A stretch of DNA of 64,000 bases from contig NZ_JACHGV010000003.1 of NCBI RefSeq assembly GCF_014202475.1, forward strand, positions 404,454 to 468,453, in the 5' to 3' direction. Every line of letters starts with the position of its first letter. Positions within the stretch are counted from its first letter, which is position 1. This document shows, one piece after another, positions 38,933-46,871 of the stretch. Source of the DNA: Streptomyces paradoxus. GTDB taxonomy: Bacteria; Actinomycetota; Actinomycetes; Streptomycetales; Streptomycetaceae. Position numbers and translations under genes: made by a program. The notes beneath the pieces were generated by a model. That model searched no databases and was not told the origin of the DNA. It saw only the letters and a list, made by a program, of their open reading frames with translations.

Positions 38933-40187
38933 CCAGGAACGCACCGCCCGCGAGCAGCACCAGCACCCCGCCCGTGATGCCGAGCGCGGTCCCGATCCCG
39001 CTGGAGCCGTCCGCGGCCGGGGCGCCGGCCACCGGCTTCGAACCGGTCCCGGCCGTGCCGCCGGCACCGTCCCCGGAGCCGCCGGCCTCGCCGGAGGGGT
39101 TCGCGCCGGGCTGGGCACTGGCCTGCGCGGCACCCTTGGGCGGCACCAGCTCGCCCACCGGCTGCACCTTCCCGGCCGCCTTGAAGCCCCAGTCGAACAG
39201 CCGGGCCGTCTCCTTGTAGACCTCGTTGTGTTCGGGCTTCTCCGGGTTCATCACCGTCACCAGCAGCACCTTGCCGCCGCGCTCGGCGACCCCGGTGAAC
39301 GTGGCGCCCGCGTTGGTGGTGTTGCCGTTCTTGACGCCCGCGATGCCCTGGTAGACGGGCACGTCCGCGTCACCGGCCAGCAGCCGGTTGGTGTTCCGGA
39401 TCTCGAAGGGCTTACGAACCTTCTTGCCCTTCTTGTCCTTCTTCGTCTCGCCCGGGAACTTCGCGGTGACCGTCGAGGCGTACTCCCGGAAGTCCTTCTT
39501 CTGCATCCCGGAGCGGGCGATCAGCGTCAGGTCGTAGGCCGACGACACCTGCCCCTCGGCGTCATAGCCGTCCGGGCTGACCACGTGCGTGTCGAGGGCC
39601 TGGAGTTCCTCGGCGTGCTCGTTCATGTCCTGGACGGTGTTCTCGACGCCCTTGTTCATCGCGGACAGCACGTGCACGGCGTCGTTGCCGGACTGCAGGA
39701 ACACTCCCAGCCACAAGTCGTGGACGGTGTACGTCTCGTCCTCCTTTATCCCGACCATGCTGGAGCCCGGGCCGATACCGGCCAGGTCGGAGGGGACGAC
39801 CTTGTGCTTGGTGTCCCTCGGAAACCTCGGCAGCAGCGTGTCCGCGAACAGCATCTTCAGCGTGCTCGCCGGGGCGAGGCGCCAGTGCGCGTTGTGCGCG
39901 GCCAGCACGTCACCGGACTCGGCGTCCGCGACGATCCAGGAGCGGGCGCTCAGGTCCTTCGGCAGCACCGGCACGCCGCTCGCCAGGTTCACCTGCGTGC
40001 CCGGCTTGCCGAGCCGGGCGCCGCCCACGGTAGACATCGACGCCGGGGGCGTGGCCGAGGGGCTCGCCGACGGGCTGCCCGAGGGCTTCGGGGCGGCGAG
40101 GGCGGCGGGCGCGGCCAGGGCGAGGGAGGTCAGGACGGCGGAGGTGACCAGCAGGGATCGCCTGGTGGTCTTCTTCGGAGCGGGCAC
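38880..40187 (-). CDS. D-alanyl-D-alanine carboxypeptidase (DacA/PBP5-like)
   Basis: Protein of 435 aa. A signal peptide (about 1-31) precedes a Ser/Pro-rich stretch and a peptidase S11 domain: Ser108-x-x-Lys111 in PASTLKM, SGN at 166-168, and Lys286-Asn-Gly where KTG is standard. A low-complexity segment leads to a C-terminal helix (about 395-418) and a basic tail, so it is membrane bound at its C-terminus. It trims the terminal D-Ala of peptidoglycan stems. The GTG at 40187 was chosen because it gives a clean signal peptide. Confidence 0.9.
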   Translation of the reverse strand: MPAPKKTTRRSLLVTSAVLTSLALAAPAALAAPKPSGSPSASPSATPPASMSTVGGARLGKPGTQVNLASGVPVLPKDLSARSWIVADAESGDVLAAHNAHWRLAPASTLKMLFADTLLPRFPRDTKHKVVPSDLAGIGPGSSMVGIKEDETYTVHDLWLGVFLQSGNDAVHVLSAMNKGVENTVQDMNEHAEELQALDTHVVSPDGYDAEGQVSSAYDLTLIARSGMQKKDFREYASTVTAKFPGETKKDKKGKKVRKPFEIRNTNRLLAGDADVPVYQGIAGVKNGNTTNAGATFTGVAERGGKVLLVTVMNPEKPEHNEVYKETARLFDWGFKAAGKVQPVGELVPPKGAAQASAQPGANPSGEAGGSGDGAGGTAGTGSKPVAGAPAADGSSGIGTALGITGGVLVLLAGGAFLVNRRWPLPDLVRRRTRP

Positions 40188-40278
40188 GGTCGGAAACGTA
40201 CATGCCGTACGGGGGGAAGTCCCGCCTCCGGCCCCACCCCGCGAACGGAACCGGACACGGCTTGGCGATACTGGGTGC

Positions 40279-40518
40279 ATGAAGCTCAGCCGCCCCGTCT
40301 CCTGGTTCCTGCTCGCCTTCGGGGTGTGGAGCTGGGTCATCTGGATCACTTTCGTCAAGAACCTGGTCAAGGACAGCAGCGGGCTCGCGTTCGACGACGG
40401 TCATCCAACGGCGTACTTCTGGGTGCACCTGGTGCTCGCCGTCGTCTCCTTCGTATTGGGGACGGCCGTCGGGGCCATCGGGTTGCGTGGTCTGCGCGCA
40501 CTGCGCCGGACGTCATAG
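40279..40518 (+). CDS. SCO4848-family small membrane protein
   Basis: Protein of 79 aa with two helices (about 7-24 and 48-68) and a basic tail. The sequence MKLSRPVSWFLLAFGVWSW and the position between the carboxypeptidase and the metallophosphoesterase match the family named after SCO4848. Function is unknown. The next gene starts 22 bases later. Confidence 0.85.
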   Translation: MKLSRPVSWFLLAFGVWSWVIWITFVKNLVKDSSGLAFDDGHPTAYFWVHLVLAVVSFVLGTAVGAIGLRGLRALRRTS

Positions 40519-40540
40519 GGCGATCGGGAGACACGACACC

Positions 40541-42082
40541 GTGGTCATCGTTTTCGTACTCGTCGCCCTGCTGGTCATGGCCGTCATCGTGACGGCCAAC
40601 TGGTACGTGTGGCGCCGCCTGTTCCGCGACACGACCCGCGGCCCGGGCCTCACGCGCCGCGCGGGCGCGGTCCTGATCGCCGGCGGCTGGGTCCTCGCGA
40701 TCACGGCGCTGGTCGCCGAGCGCTCGGGCGCCCCGTTCTGGCTCCAGCAGGTCCTCGCCTGGCCGGGCTTCCTGTGGCTGGCCCTGTCGATATACCTGCT
40801 GCTGGCGGTGCTGGCGGGCGAGTTCGTACGGCCCCTCGTGCGCCGCTTCCTGGAACACCGGGCGAGACGCACGACCACCCCGGCCACGCCCTCCGGGGAC
40901 CCGGCCCGGCCCGACCACGGCGGCAGCGCGGCTCCCACGCGGCCCGGCACCGTCGGCAGGGCGACCGCCACCGCGGCATCAGCAGGCTCGCAGCCGGGCG
41001 CCGGCACCACCCGCGCCTCCGGGACGGCCCCCGCAGCCGTCTCCGAGCCGGGCCACGGCGCCGGGGCGCCCGCGACCGCGCCGCAGGCCAGCGGCAGCGG
41101 TGCGGCCTCCGCTGCGGCGGCACCGACACAGCCGGGCGTCGGCGCCACCCACGCTCCCGCGCCCGGGACGGCCCCGGCAGCCCTCTCCGAGCCGGAGCAG
41201 GTCGCCGGTGGAACGGCGCCTCCGGCCGACCCCGCCCCCCAGCTGCTCCCCGCCGGTCCCTCGCGGCGCCTCTTCGTGTCCCGGGTCGTCGCCGGGGCCG
41301 CCGCGGCCGCGGCCGTCGGGACCGTGGGGTACGGGACGTACGGCGTACTGCGCGGGCCGAAGGTCAAGCGGGTCACCGTGCCGCTGGCCAAGCTGCCGCG
41401 CGCCGCGCACGGGTACCGGATCGCCGTGGTCAGTGACGTGCATCTCGGCCCCGTCCTCGGACGCGGCTTCGCGCAGAAGGTCGTCGACACGATCAACGCG
41501 ACCCAGCCCGACCTGATCGCGGTCGTCGGCGACCTGGTCGACGGCAGCGTGAAGGACCTGGGCCCGGCGGCCGCCCCGCTCGCGCAGCTGAGGGCCCGTC
41601 ACGGCTCCTACTTCGTCACCGGCAACCACGAGTACTTCTCCGGCGCCGGGCAGTGGGTCGAGGAGGTCCGCCGCCTCGGCCTGGACCCCCTGGAGAACGC
41701 CCGCAGGGAGATGCCGTACTTCGACCTGGCCGGTGTCAACGACGTGGCCGGCGAGGAGGAGGGCCAGGGCCCCGACTTCGCGAAGGCGCTCGGCGACCGG
41801 GACACCGCACGCGCGTGCGTCCTGCTCGCCCACCAGCCCGTCCAGATCCACGACGCCGTCGAGCACGGCGTCGACCTCCAGCTCTCCGGCCACACCCACG
41901 GCGGCCAGCTCTGGCCCGGCAACCTCATCGCCTCCGGCGCCAACCCCACCCTCGCGGGCCTGGAGCGCTACGGCGACACCCAGCTCTACGTCTCGCGCGG
42001 CGCCGGCGCCTGGGGCCCGCCCACCCGCGTGGGCGCGCCGTCGGACATCACCCTGATCGAGCTGGCGTCGAAGCAGGCCTGA
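40541..42082 (+). CDS. Membrane-bound metallophosphoesterase
   Basis: Protein of 513 aa. Helices at about 2-20, 40-58 and 65-85 come first. An Ala/Pro/Gly-rich linker of about 140 residues and a further helix (about 248-268) follow. The calcineurin-like domain has all metal motifs: VVSDVHLG, VVGDLVDG, TGNHEYF, LLAHQP and SGHTHGGQ, of the YkuE/YaeI type. The family hydrolyses phosphoesters, with lipid substrates suspected. The GTG start has GGGAG upstream. Confidence 0.9.
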   Translation: MVIVFVLVALLVMAVIVTANWYVWRRLFRDTTRGPGLTRRAGAVLIAGGWVLAITALVAERSGAPFWLQQVLAWPGFLWLALSIYLLLAVLAGEFVRPLVRRFLEHRARRTTTPATPSGDPARPDHGGSAAPTRPGTVGRATATAASAGSQPGAGTTRASGTAPAAVSEPGHGAGAPATAPQASGSGAASAAAAPTQPGVGATHAPAPGTAPAALSEPEQVAGGTAPPADPAPQLLPAGPSRRLFVSRVVAGAAAAAAVGTVGYGTYGVLRGPKVKRVTVPLAKLPRAAHGYRIAVVSDVHLGPVLGRGFAQKVVDTINATQPDLIAVVGDLVDGSVKDLGPAAAPLAQLRARHGSYFVTGNHEYFSGAGQWVEEVRRLGLDPLENARREMPYFDLAGVNDVAGEEEGQGPDFAKALGDRDTARACVLLAHQPVQIHDAVEHGVDLQLSGHTHGGQLWPGNLIASGANPTLAGLERYGDTQLYVSRGAGAWGPPTRVGAPSDITLIELASKQA

Positions 42083-42267
42083 GCACGGCGACTCTGTGAG
42101 AACGCTGTGAAAACGGACGGAAACGTCCATTGGTAAGTTCTTTCCCAACTCGTCAGATCTCCCTTCCCCCTGCTCAAAATCCTGTGATTGGGTGAGCCCG
42201 CCACGAAGGGGTGTGGCATACGCACAAGGCCTCTGAGGCCGCGAAGGGCCTGGGGAGGGCACAGCCG

Positions 42268-43821
42268 ATGCGATCGGTTCGCATACGGATACTCGCGGGG
42301 CTGCTCGTCCTGGCCGCCGTGGGCGTGGGCGCCTGGCAGTTCCTGCCGTCGAAGGGTGACCCGAAGACCATCACGGTCGGCACGACGGACGGCGTCACCT
42401 CGCTCGACCCCGCCGGGGCCTACGACGCGGGCTCCTGGGCGCTGTTCAGCAACGTCTTCCAGTCGCTGCTGACCTTCGCGCCGGGCGGCACCGCCCCCGT
42501 GCCGGACGCGGCGAAGAGCTGCGCGTTCGTCCGCGGCGACCTCACCACCTACCGCTGTGAGCTGCGCGGTGGCCTCACCTTCCCGAGCGGCCGGACGATG
42601 AACGCCGAGGACGTGAAGTACTCCTTCGACCGGATCCTGAATATCAAGGCCCCGGTCGGCCCGGCGTCCCTGCTCGGCACGCTCGGTTCCGTGGACGCCG
42701 ACGGCATGACCGTCACCTTCCACCTGACCTCGCCGGACGCGACGTTCCCGTTCAAGGTGGCCACCGGCGCCGGCTCGATCGTCGACCACACCGCGTACCC
42801 GGCCGGCAAGCTGCGCACCGGCGACCGCGTCGACGGCACGGGCCCGTACACCCTCACCTCGTACGCGAAGGACCATGACGCGGTCCTCGCGCCCAACCAG
42901 CACTACCGGGGCGCCGTCAGCGGCACCGGCCGGCCGGTCGAACTGCGCTACTACGCGACCCCCGAGGCCCTGGACACCGCATGGAAGGACAAGCGGGTCG
43001 AGGTCGCAACCGACCAGCTGCCGCCCGGCGTCCTCGCCGGCCTCAACCCGAGCGACCCCACCCAGCGCGTCTACGAGGCGGACGGATCCGAGACCCGCAA
43101 CCTGTACTTCAACACCCGCTCGGGCAAGCCGCTGCACGGGGCGAAGGTCCGCCGGGCCATCGCCTGGCTGACCGACCGCGAGCGGCTGGCCGCCACCGTC
43201 TACGACGGCACCGTCGACCCGCTGTACTCCCTGATCCCGGCCGGCCTCACCGGGCACACCGCCTCGTTCTTCGACGACTACCCGAAGCCGGACCCCGGCA
43301 AGGCCCGGCAGCTGCTCACCCAGGCCGGTGTGAGCCTGCCGGTGCACTTCACCTACGGCTACGCCAAGGGCCGCGGCGCCGGTGAGCAGGAGGGCGCCGA
43401 GATCAAGAAGGAGCTGGAGGCGAGCGGCCTGTTCAAGGTCACCCTCAAGGGCTACGAGTGGACGGCCTTCCAGAAGCAGTGGGCGAGCGGCGAGCTCGAC
43501 GCGTACGCCGTCGGCTGGGTCGCCGACTTCCCCGACCCGGACACCTTCGGCGCCGCGCTCGTCGGCACCGGCAGCGCCATGAACACCGGCTACAGCAGCA
43601 AGACCGTCGACCGGCTCATCAAGGACAGCCGGCGCTTCGCGGAGCGGACCGAGGCCGACCAGGACTTCCGGTCGGTGCAGGAGACCGTCGCCCAGGACGT
43701 CCCGGTGCTGCCGCTGTGGCAGGCCAAGGAGTACGTCGTCACCACCGAGGACGTCGGCGGCGGCCAGTACCTGTCGGACGGCACGGGCGTGTTCCGGCTG
43801 TGGAGCCTCACCACGCTCTGA
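42268..43821 (+). CDS. ABC transporter substrate-binding protein, family 5 (peptide type)
   Basis: Protein of 517 aa. An N-terminal helix (6-26) without a lipobox Cys acts as an uncleaved anchor or signal. The SBP_bac_5 domain shows TSLDPAGAYD, NAEDVKYSFDRIL, DGTGPYTLTSYAKD and AYAVGWVADFPDPD. No permease or ATPase genes are adjacent, so it is an orphan binding protein or feeds a distant transporter. The ATG at 42268 has GGGGAGGGC before it; an upstream GTG would add 19 residues without hydrophobic character. Confidence 0.88.
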   Translation: MRSVRIRILAGLLVLAAVGVGAWQFLPSKGDPKTITVGTTDGVTSLDPAGAYDAGSWALFSNVFQSLLTFAPGGTAPVPDAAKSCAFVRGDLTTYRCELRGGLTFPSGRTMNAEDVKYSFDRILNIKAPVGPASLLGTLGSVDADGMTVTFHLTSPDATFPFKVATGAGSIVDHTAYPAGKLRTGDRVDGTGPYTLTSYAKDHDAVLAPNQHYRGAVSGTGRPVELRYYATPEALDTAWKDKRVEVATDQLPPGVLAGLNPSDPTQRVYEADGSETRNLYFNTRSGKPLHGAKVRRAIAWLTDRERLAATVYDGTVDPLYSLIPAGLTGHTASFFDDYPKPDPGKARQLLTQAGVSLPVHFTYGYAKGRGAGEQEGAEIKKELEASGLFKVTLKGYEWTAFQKQWASGELDAYAVGWVADFPDPDTFGAALVGTGSAMNTGYSSKTVDRLIKDSRRFAERTEADQDFRSVQETVAQDVPVLPLWQAKEYVVTTEDVGGGQYLSDGTGVFRLWSLTTL

Positions 43822-43841
43822 CGCCCCCGCCCGGCCGCGGT

Positions 43842-44588
43842 TCAGGGGTCGGCGCGCCGCCGGGCCGCCGGATCGGGGATGGCGTTCGTCATCCCCGGCA
43901 GGAACTCCGTGAACAGCTCGTGCACCTCGCGCACGAGCGGCCGCAGCACCCGGAAGCGGGCCAGGGCGACGCCCCGCGCGGTGAGCCGGGCGCCGCGCTC
44001 GGCGAGCCGGTAGCTGCGCTCGCGCCCCTCGGTACGGTCGAAGATCCAGTACAGGACGAGCCCCATCTGGGACAGCCACATCAACTCGGGCAGGATGTCC
44101 CGCAGTTCATCGGGCACCTTGGTCTTGGTGGCCCCGGCGAGCACCTCCCGGTGAACGCTGATGGCCTCCTCGCGCGCGTGCTCCGACTCGGGGGAGAAGG
44201 GGCTGAGCGGGCTGTCCGGGTCGGCGGCGTTCTTGAAGAACTGCACCGCGAACTCGTGGTACGGCGCCGCGATGTCCAGCCAGGCCCGCAGCACACCCGC
44301 CAGCCGGGCCTCCAGGTCGCGCTCCCGGTCCAGGATCTCCCGGACCGCCACCTGGTGCTCGGCGGCGATCCGGTCGTAGAAGCCCTGGATCAGGTGCTCC
44401 TTGCCCGCGAAGTAGTAGTACGCGTTGCCGACGGAGACCCCTGCCTCCTTGGCGATGGCCCGCATCGTCGTCTTGTCGTAGCCGCGCTCCTGGAACAGCC
44501 GCATGGCCGTCTCCAGGATCAGGGCGCGGGTCTGCTCGGACTTGGTCGGGGTGGCGCCGTCGTCGGGGCCGTCGTTCATCGCGGGCAC
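43842..44588 (-). CDS. TetR-family regulator
   Basis: Protein of about 248 aa. The helix-turn-helix is TTMRAIAKEAGVSVGNAYYYF near residues 43-63, and a long C-terminal ligand domain follows. The GTG at 44588 lacks a ribosome site but lies 8 nt after TAGGCT (minus strand, 44597-44602), so a leaderless mRNA is likely; an ATG three codons in is the alternative. It lies downstream of, and in the same direction as, the DCC and membrane genes, whose promoter carries two palindromes. It is the obvious candidate to bind them. Confidence 0.88.
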   Translation of the reverse strand: MPAMNDGPDDGATPTKSEQTRALILETAMRLFQERGYDKTTMRAIAKEAGVSVGNAYYYFAGKEHLIQGFYDRIAAEHQVAVREILDRERDLEARLAGVLRAWLDIAAPYHEFAVQFFKNAADPDSPLSPFSPESEHAREEAISVHREVLAGATKTKVPDELRDILPELMWLSQMGLVLYWIFDRTEGRERSYRLAERGARLTARGVALARFRVLRPLVREVHELFTEFLPGMTNAIPDPAARRRADP

Positions 44589-44620
44589 GGGAAGAGAGCC
44601 TAACGTCAGTACCGGTGCGG

Positions 44621-45115
44621 TCACCGGGGGGCGCAGGTGCCGTCGGCGCAGCCCGGCGCCGTGTGGCTCCATCCGCTGCCGGGGTCGTACGACCAGCCGT
44701 CCGCCCGCCGGTACACCTGACCGCCCCACGGGGCCGCGGCGCGCTGCCCCCGGTGCCACTGGGCCCCGCGCCACTTGGCGGCGGCGAGCACCGCGCCCCT
44801 GGCCAGCCGGGCACCGGCCGGGGTGCTCAGCCGGTGGGCGAGCGGCCGGTGCTCGCGCAGCGCCCACAGGGTGACCACCCAGGCGGCGGGGCCCCGGTAG
44901 ACCTGCCCGGCGTCGCCGACGACGGTGATCTCGTCGAGGGTGGCGCCGTGGTCGAGGCCGGGGAAGCGCCGCCGGGCCTCCTCGGAGGCGGCCGGGACCA
45001 GCTCCAGCGGCACCAGCTTCGGCTGCCGCAGGAGCCAGTCGCGCAGGAACGCGCACAGGGAGCACTCGGCGTCGTAGAGGACGGTGAGCCGGCGGACCGG
45101 TGCGGTGGCGTTCAC
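44621..45115 (-). CDS. DCC-family (DUF393) thiol-disulfide oxidoreductase-like protein
   Basis: Protein of 164 aa. The thioredoxin-like start LTVLYDAECSLCAFLRDWL carries the CxxC (CSLC) of the DUF393/DCC family, followed by an ITVVGDAGQVYRGPAAWV block. The family is presumed to act in disulfide chemistry; no substrate is known. The C-terminal tail has a Trp/Gly-rich segment and two further cysteines. The GTG follows GGAGAGCC and lies 12 bases after the membrane gene, so both are in one operon. Confidence 0.85.
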   Translation of the reverse strand: MNATAPVRRLTVLYDAECSLCAFLRDWLLRQPKLVPLELVPAASEEARRRFPGLDHGATLDEITVVGDAGQVYRGPAAWVVTLWALREHRPLAHRLSTPAGARLARGAVLAAAKWRGAQWHRGQRAAAPWGGQVYRRADGWSYDPGSGWSHTAPGCADGTCAPR

Positions 45116-45127
45116 GAGGCTCTCCGC

Positions 45128-45535
45128 TCAGGCCTGGGCCTGCGGGGCGACCCAGCCCTGCGGCGGCACCGGCGGGACCTGCTCGCGCTCCATGGCGCCC
45201 CGGCGCCGGATCCGGTTGAGCACGTAGACGTTGCCCAGGTGCATCACGCCCAGCACCAGCAGCACGACACCGAGCTTGGTCGACAGGGCCTCGAAGATGC
45301 CGCGTGCGTCGGTGATGGTCTCGTCGTCGCTCAGGTACAGCGCGACGAACCCGAGGTTGACGAGGTAGAAGCCGACCACCAGGAGGTGGTTGACGGCGTC
45401 GGCGAGCTTCTCGTTGCCGTGCAGCACGTCGGCGAGGAAGACCCTCCCGTTGTGGCTGAGCGTGCGGGCCACCCAGATGGTCAGACCGATGCTGACCAGC
45501 AGGTAGATGACGTAGGCGATGACCGTGCGGTCCAT
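45128..45535 (-). CDS. Three-helix membrane protein under palindromic operators
   Basis: Protein of 135 aa with helices at about 4-23, 50-68 and 86-106 and a Pro-rich tail. It has no recognised domain. Its promoter is readable: -35 TTGAAC, a 17-base spacer and -10 TACAGT on the minus strand. One TTGAAC palindrome overlaps the -35 and another sits between the start site and the ribosome site. It is first in the operon with the DCC gene, and probably repressed by the TetR protein encoded downstream. Confidence 0.8.
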   Translation of the reverse strand: MDRTVIAYVIYLLVSIGLTIWVARTLSHNGRVFLADVLHGNEKLADAVNHLLVVGFYLVNLGFVALYLSDDETITDARGIFEALSTKLGVVLLVLGVMHLGNVYVLNRIRRRGAMEREQVPPVPPQGWVAPQAQA

Positions 45536-45548
45536 AGCCCCACCCTTC

Positions 45549-45562
45549 TTGAACACGTTCAA
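45549..45562. promoter_or_regulatory. Operator half-pair 2: TTGAAC-N2-GTTCAA
   Basis: TTGAACACGTTCAA is symmetric apart from the central two bases. It lies about 10 bases after the predicted start site of the membrane gene and just before its ribosome site. It matches the site at 45594 in both arms. Confidence 0.75.
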
Positions 45563-45578
45563 AACGCTGTCGGGGATG

Positions 45579-45607
45579 ACTGTAGACCTACTTTTGAACA
45601 TGTTCAA
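45579..45607 (-). promoter_or_regulatory. Promoter of the membrane/DCC operon
   Basis: On the minus strand TTGAAC (45607-45602) and TACAGT (45584-45579) are separated by exactly 17 bases, close to the housekeeping sigma consensus. Predicted start is near 45572. Confidence 0.6.
45594..45607. promoter_or_regulatory. Operator 1: perfect palindrome TTGAACATGTTCAA
   Basis: This perfect 14-base palindrome covers the -35 box of the minus-strand operon and lies about 50 bases ahead of the plus-strand ORF at 45656. Its centre is 45 bases from that of the second operator, about four helical turns. A TetR-type repressor is the likely ligand. Confidence 0.78.
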
Positions 45608-45655
45608 CACGATGGCGCGGGGTGATTGTCAGTGGTGGCTCGTACGGTCCTCGGC

Positions 45656-45925
45656 ATGGGAATCGTGACGTTCGTCGACGAGACGACGGCGGGGGAGCGG
45701 CGCACGGCCTGGGGGCTGGAGATCGCCGAAGAACGGCTGACCGTACGGGAACTGATCCGGCGCCGGGTGTTCCAGGAGGTCGCGGAGTACAACGCCCGTA
45801 CCCCGGAGGTGTTCCAGGGGCTCGTGCAGCCCGAGGAGACCGAGCGCGTGCTGAACGGCTACGCGGTGCGCACCCGTCGCCGGATCGACCCCGAGACGCA
45901 GACGGCCCTGGCCGAGCGGGCCTGA
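45656..45925 (+). CDS. Short conserved-hypothetical ORF, probably C-terminally truncated
   Basis: Protein of 89 aa beginning MGIVTFVDETTAGERRTAWGL, with an ERLTVRELIRRRVFQEVAEYN block and LVQPEETERVLNG. I recall longer Streptomyces proteins with this start that continue into an F..N....LVDDRQ-type ending. Here the frame stops after ALAERA, and the same frame resumes past the stop with unrelated-looking DQYLCIVPKSAP. It is therefore likely a truncated remnant. The start has no good ribosome site. Confidence 0.55.
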   Translation: MGIVTFVDETTAGERRTAWGLEIAEERLTVRELIRRRVFQEVAEYNARTPEVFQGLVQPEETERVLNGYAVRTRRRIDPETQTALAERA

Positions 45926-45934
45926 ACCCCGAAC

Positions 45935-46095
45935 GACCAGTACCTCTGCATCGTCCCGAAGTCCGCCCCGGCGGCCCCGGCACGGGCTACCTCCCCTACG
46001 AGGGCGACCGCATGCTCGCGGTGATCCTGAGCAAGGCGATGATGCTCGCGGCGGACACGAAGATCACGGACCCTTCGATCCTGAGCCAGTTGTGA
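45935..46095 (+). pseudogene. Frameshifted C-terminal gene fragment
   Basis: From 45935 one frame reads DQYLCIVPKSAP and then loses sense. The next frame takes over and reads GTGYLPYEGDRMLAVILSKA, then MMLAADTKITDPSILSQL, to a stop at 46093-46095. The second part is well-formed protein, with periodic Leu/Ile and an ordered end, but has no start. It resembles the C-terminal end of large actinobacterial DUF proteins (DUF4132/DUF5724 type, recalled only). Read as the tail of a deleted, frameshifted gene. Confidence 0.5.
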
Positions 46096-46098
46096 GAG

Positions 46099-46719
46099 TC
46101 AGTCGCTCGTTCGCGCCTGGCCGGCCTTGAGAATCTCCGCCACGTCGAGGGTCACCTTGGCGCCGATGGAGTCGGGGAGGGTGACGAGCTCGCCGGGGGC
46201 ATGCGGACGGTGGTTCTCGTAGCCGCTTCCCACCGGGTCGGTCAGGACGTGGAGGCGTTGGTGCTTGCGGTCCACGATGACGTAGACCGGGACCTTCGCC
46301 TCGGCGTAGGCGGCGACCTTCGTCTTCAGGTCGTTCTTCCAGTTTGTGGAGGTGACTTCCAGCACGAGGCGGAAGCAGACCGGGTCGTAGGCGTTGTTCT
46401 CGACGTGGTGATCCTCGAAGTCGGCGTCCACGACCGCGAGGTCGGGGACGGCGTAGTCCTCCGGCTCCATGGGCAGCCAAAGACCGACGCCCTGAAGGAC
46501 CTCGGTTTCGCCTCCATCCAGGTCGGCCGCCATGAAGGGACGCATGAGCTTGGTCAGCGCGCGAGCATGGGCGCCGTCAGGGGACGGGGTCACGAGGAGA
46601 TGGCCTCCGATGATCTCGACGCGGTAGCCCGGATGGCGCTCCATGATCTCGTCGGCGATGGTCGTGAGGGTGACCGGCTCTTCGTCGTGGAAGGGCTGCT
46701 CGACGGAAGCTGCGGACAT
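46099..46719 (-). CDS. Uma2-family (DUF820) PD-(D/E)xK nuclease-like protein
   Basis: Protein of 206 aa. The family pattern is intact: YRVEIIGGHLLVTPSPDGAH, YAVPDLAVVDADF, LVLEVTSTNWKNDLKTKVAAYAEAKVPVYVIVD. The Asp, Glu and Lys of the restriction-endonuclease core are seen. Uma2 proteins are abundant in Streptomyces and often next to decayed DNA; function is not established. The ATG has a strong AGGAGG site. It abuts the pseudogene fragment tail to tail. Confidence 0.85.
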   Translation of the reverse strand: MSAASVEQPFHDEEPVTLTTIADEIMERHPGYRVEIIGGHLLVTPSPDGAHARALTKLMRPFMAADLDGGETEVLQGVGLWLPMEPEDYAVPDLAVVDADFEDHHVENNAYDPVCFRLVLEVTSTNWKNDLKTKVAAYAEAKVPVYVIVDRKHQRLHVLTDPVGSGYENHRPHAPGELVTLPDSIGAKVTLDVAEILKAGQARTSD

Positions 46720-46820
46720 CAGGTGCCTCCTGGGAACTGGTGTCGAGAGCATCATCGTAGGCCGGACGACCTCCGGGCGGCCCGTCCCGCTGCGTTCACC
46801 CGAGGGTGTGGCATATGCCA

Positions 46821-46853
46821 GAGGGCCCCGTCTCCAGCGGAAACAGGGCCCTC
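46821..46853 (-). terminator. Terminator of the sdh operon
   Basis: Arms GAGGGCCC (46821-46828) and GGGCCCTC (46846-46853) lie 18 bases beyond the sdhB stop. Confidence 0.7.
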
Positions 46854-46871
46854 AAGCGCAAGCGGTCGATC

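Noticed and set aside
39020-39060. tRNA-like GGCTTCGAACC loop sequence
   Set aside because: No acceptor or anticodon stem can be drawn around it, and it lies inside the linker of the carboxypeptidase gene.
42115-42128. GGACG-GAAA-CGTCC hairpin after the metallophosphoesterase
   Set aside because: Stem of only five pairs; too weak to call a terminator.
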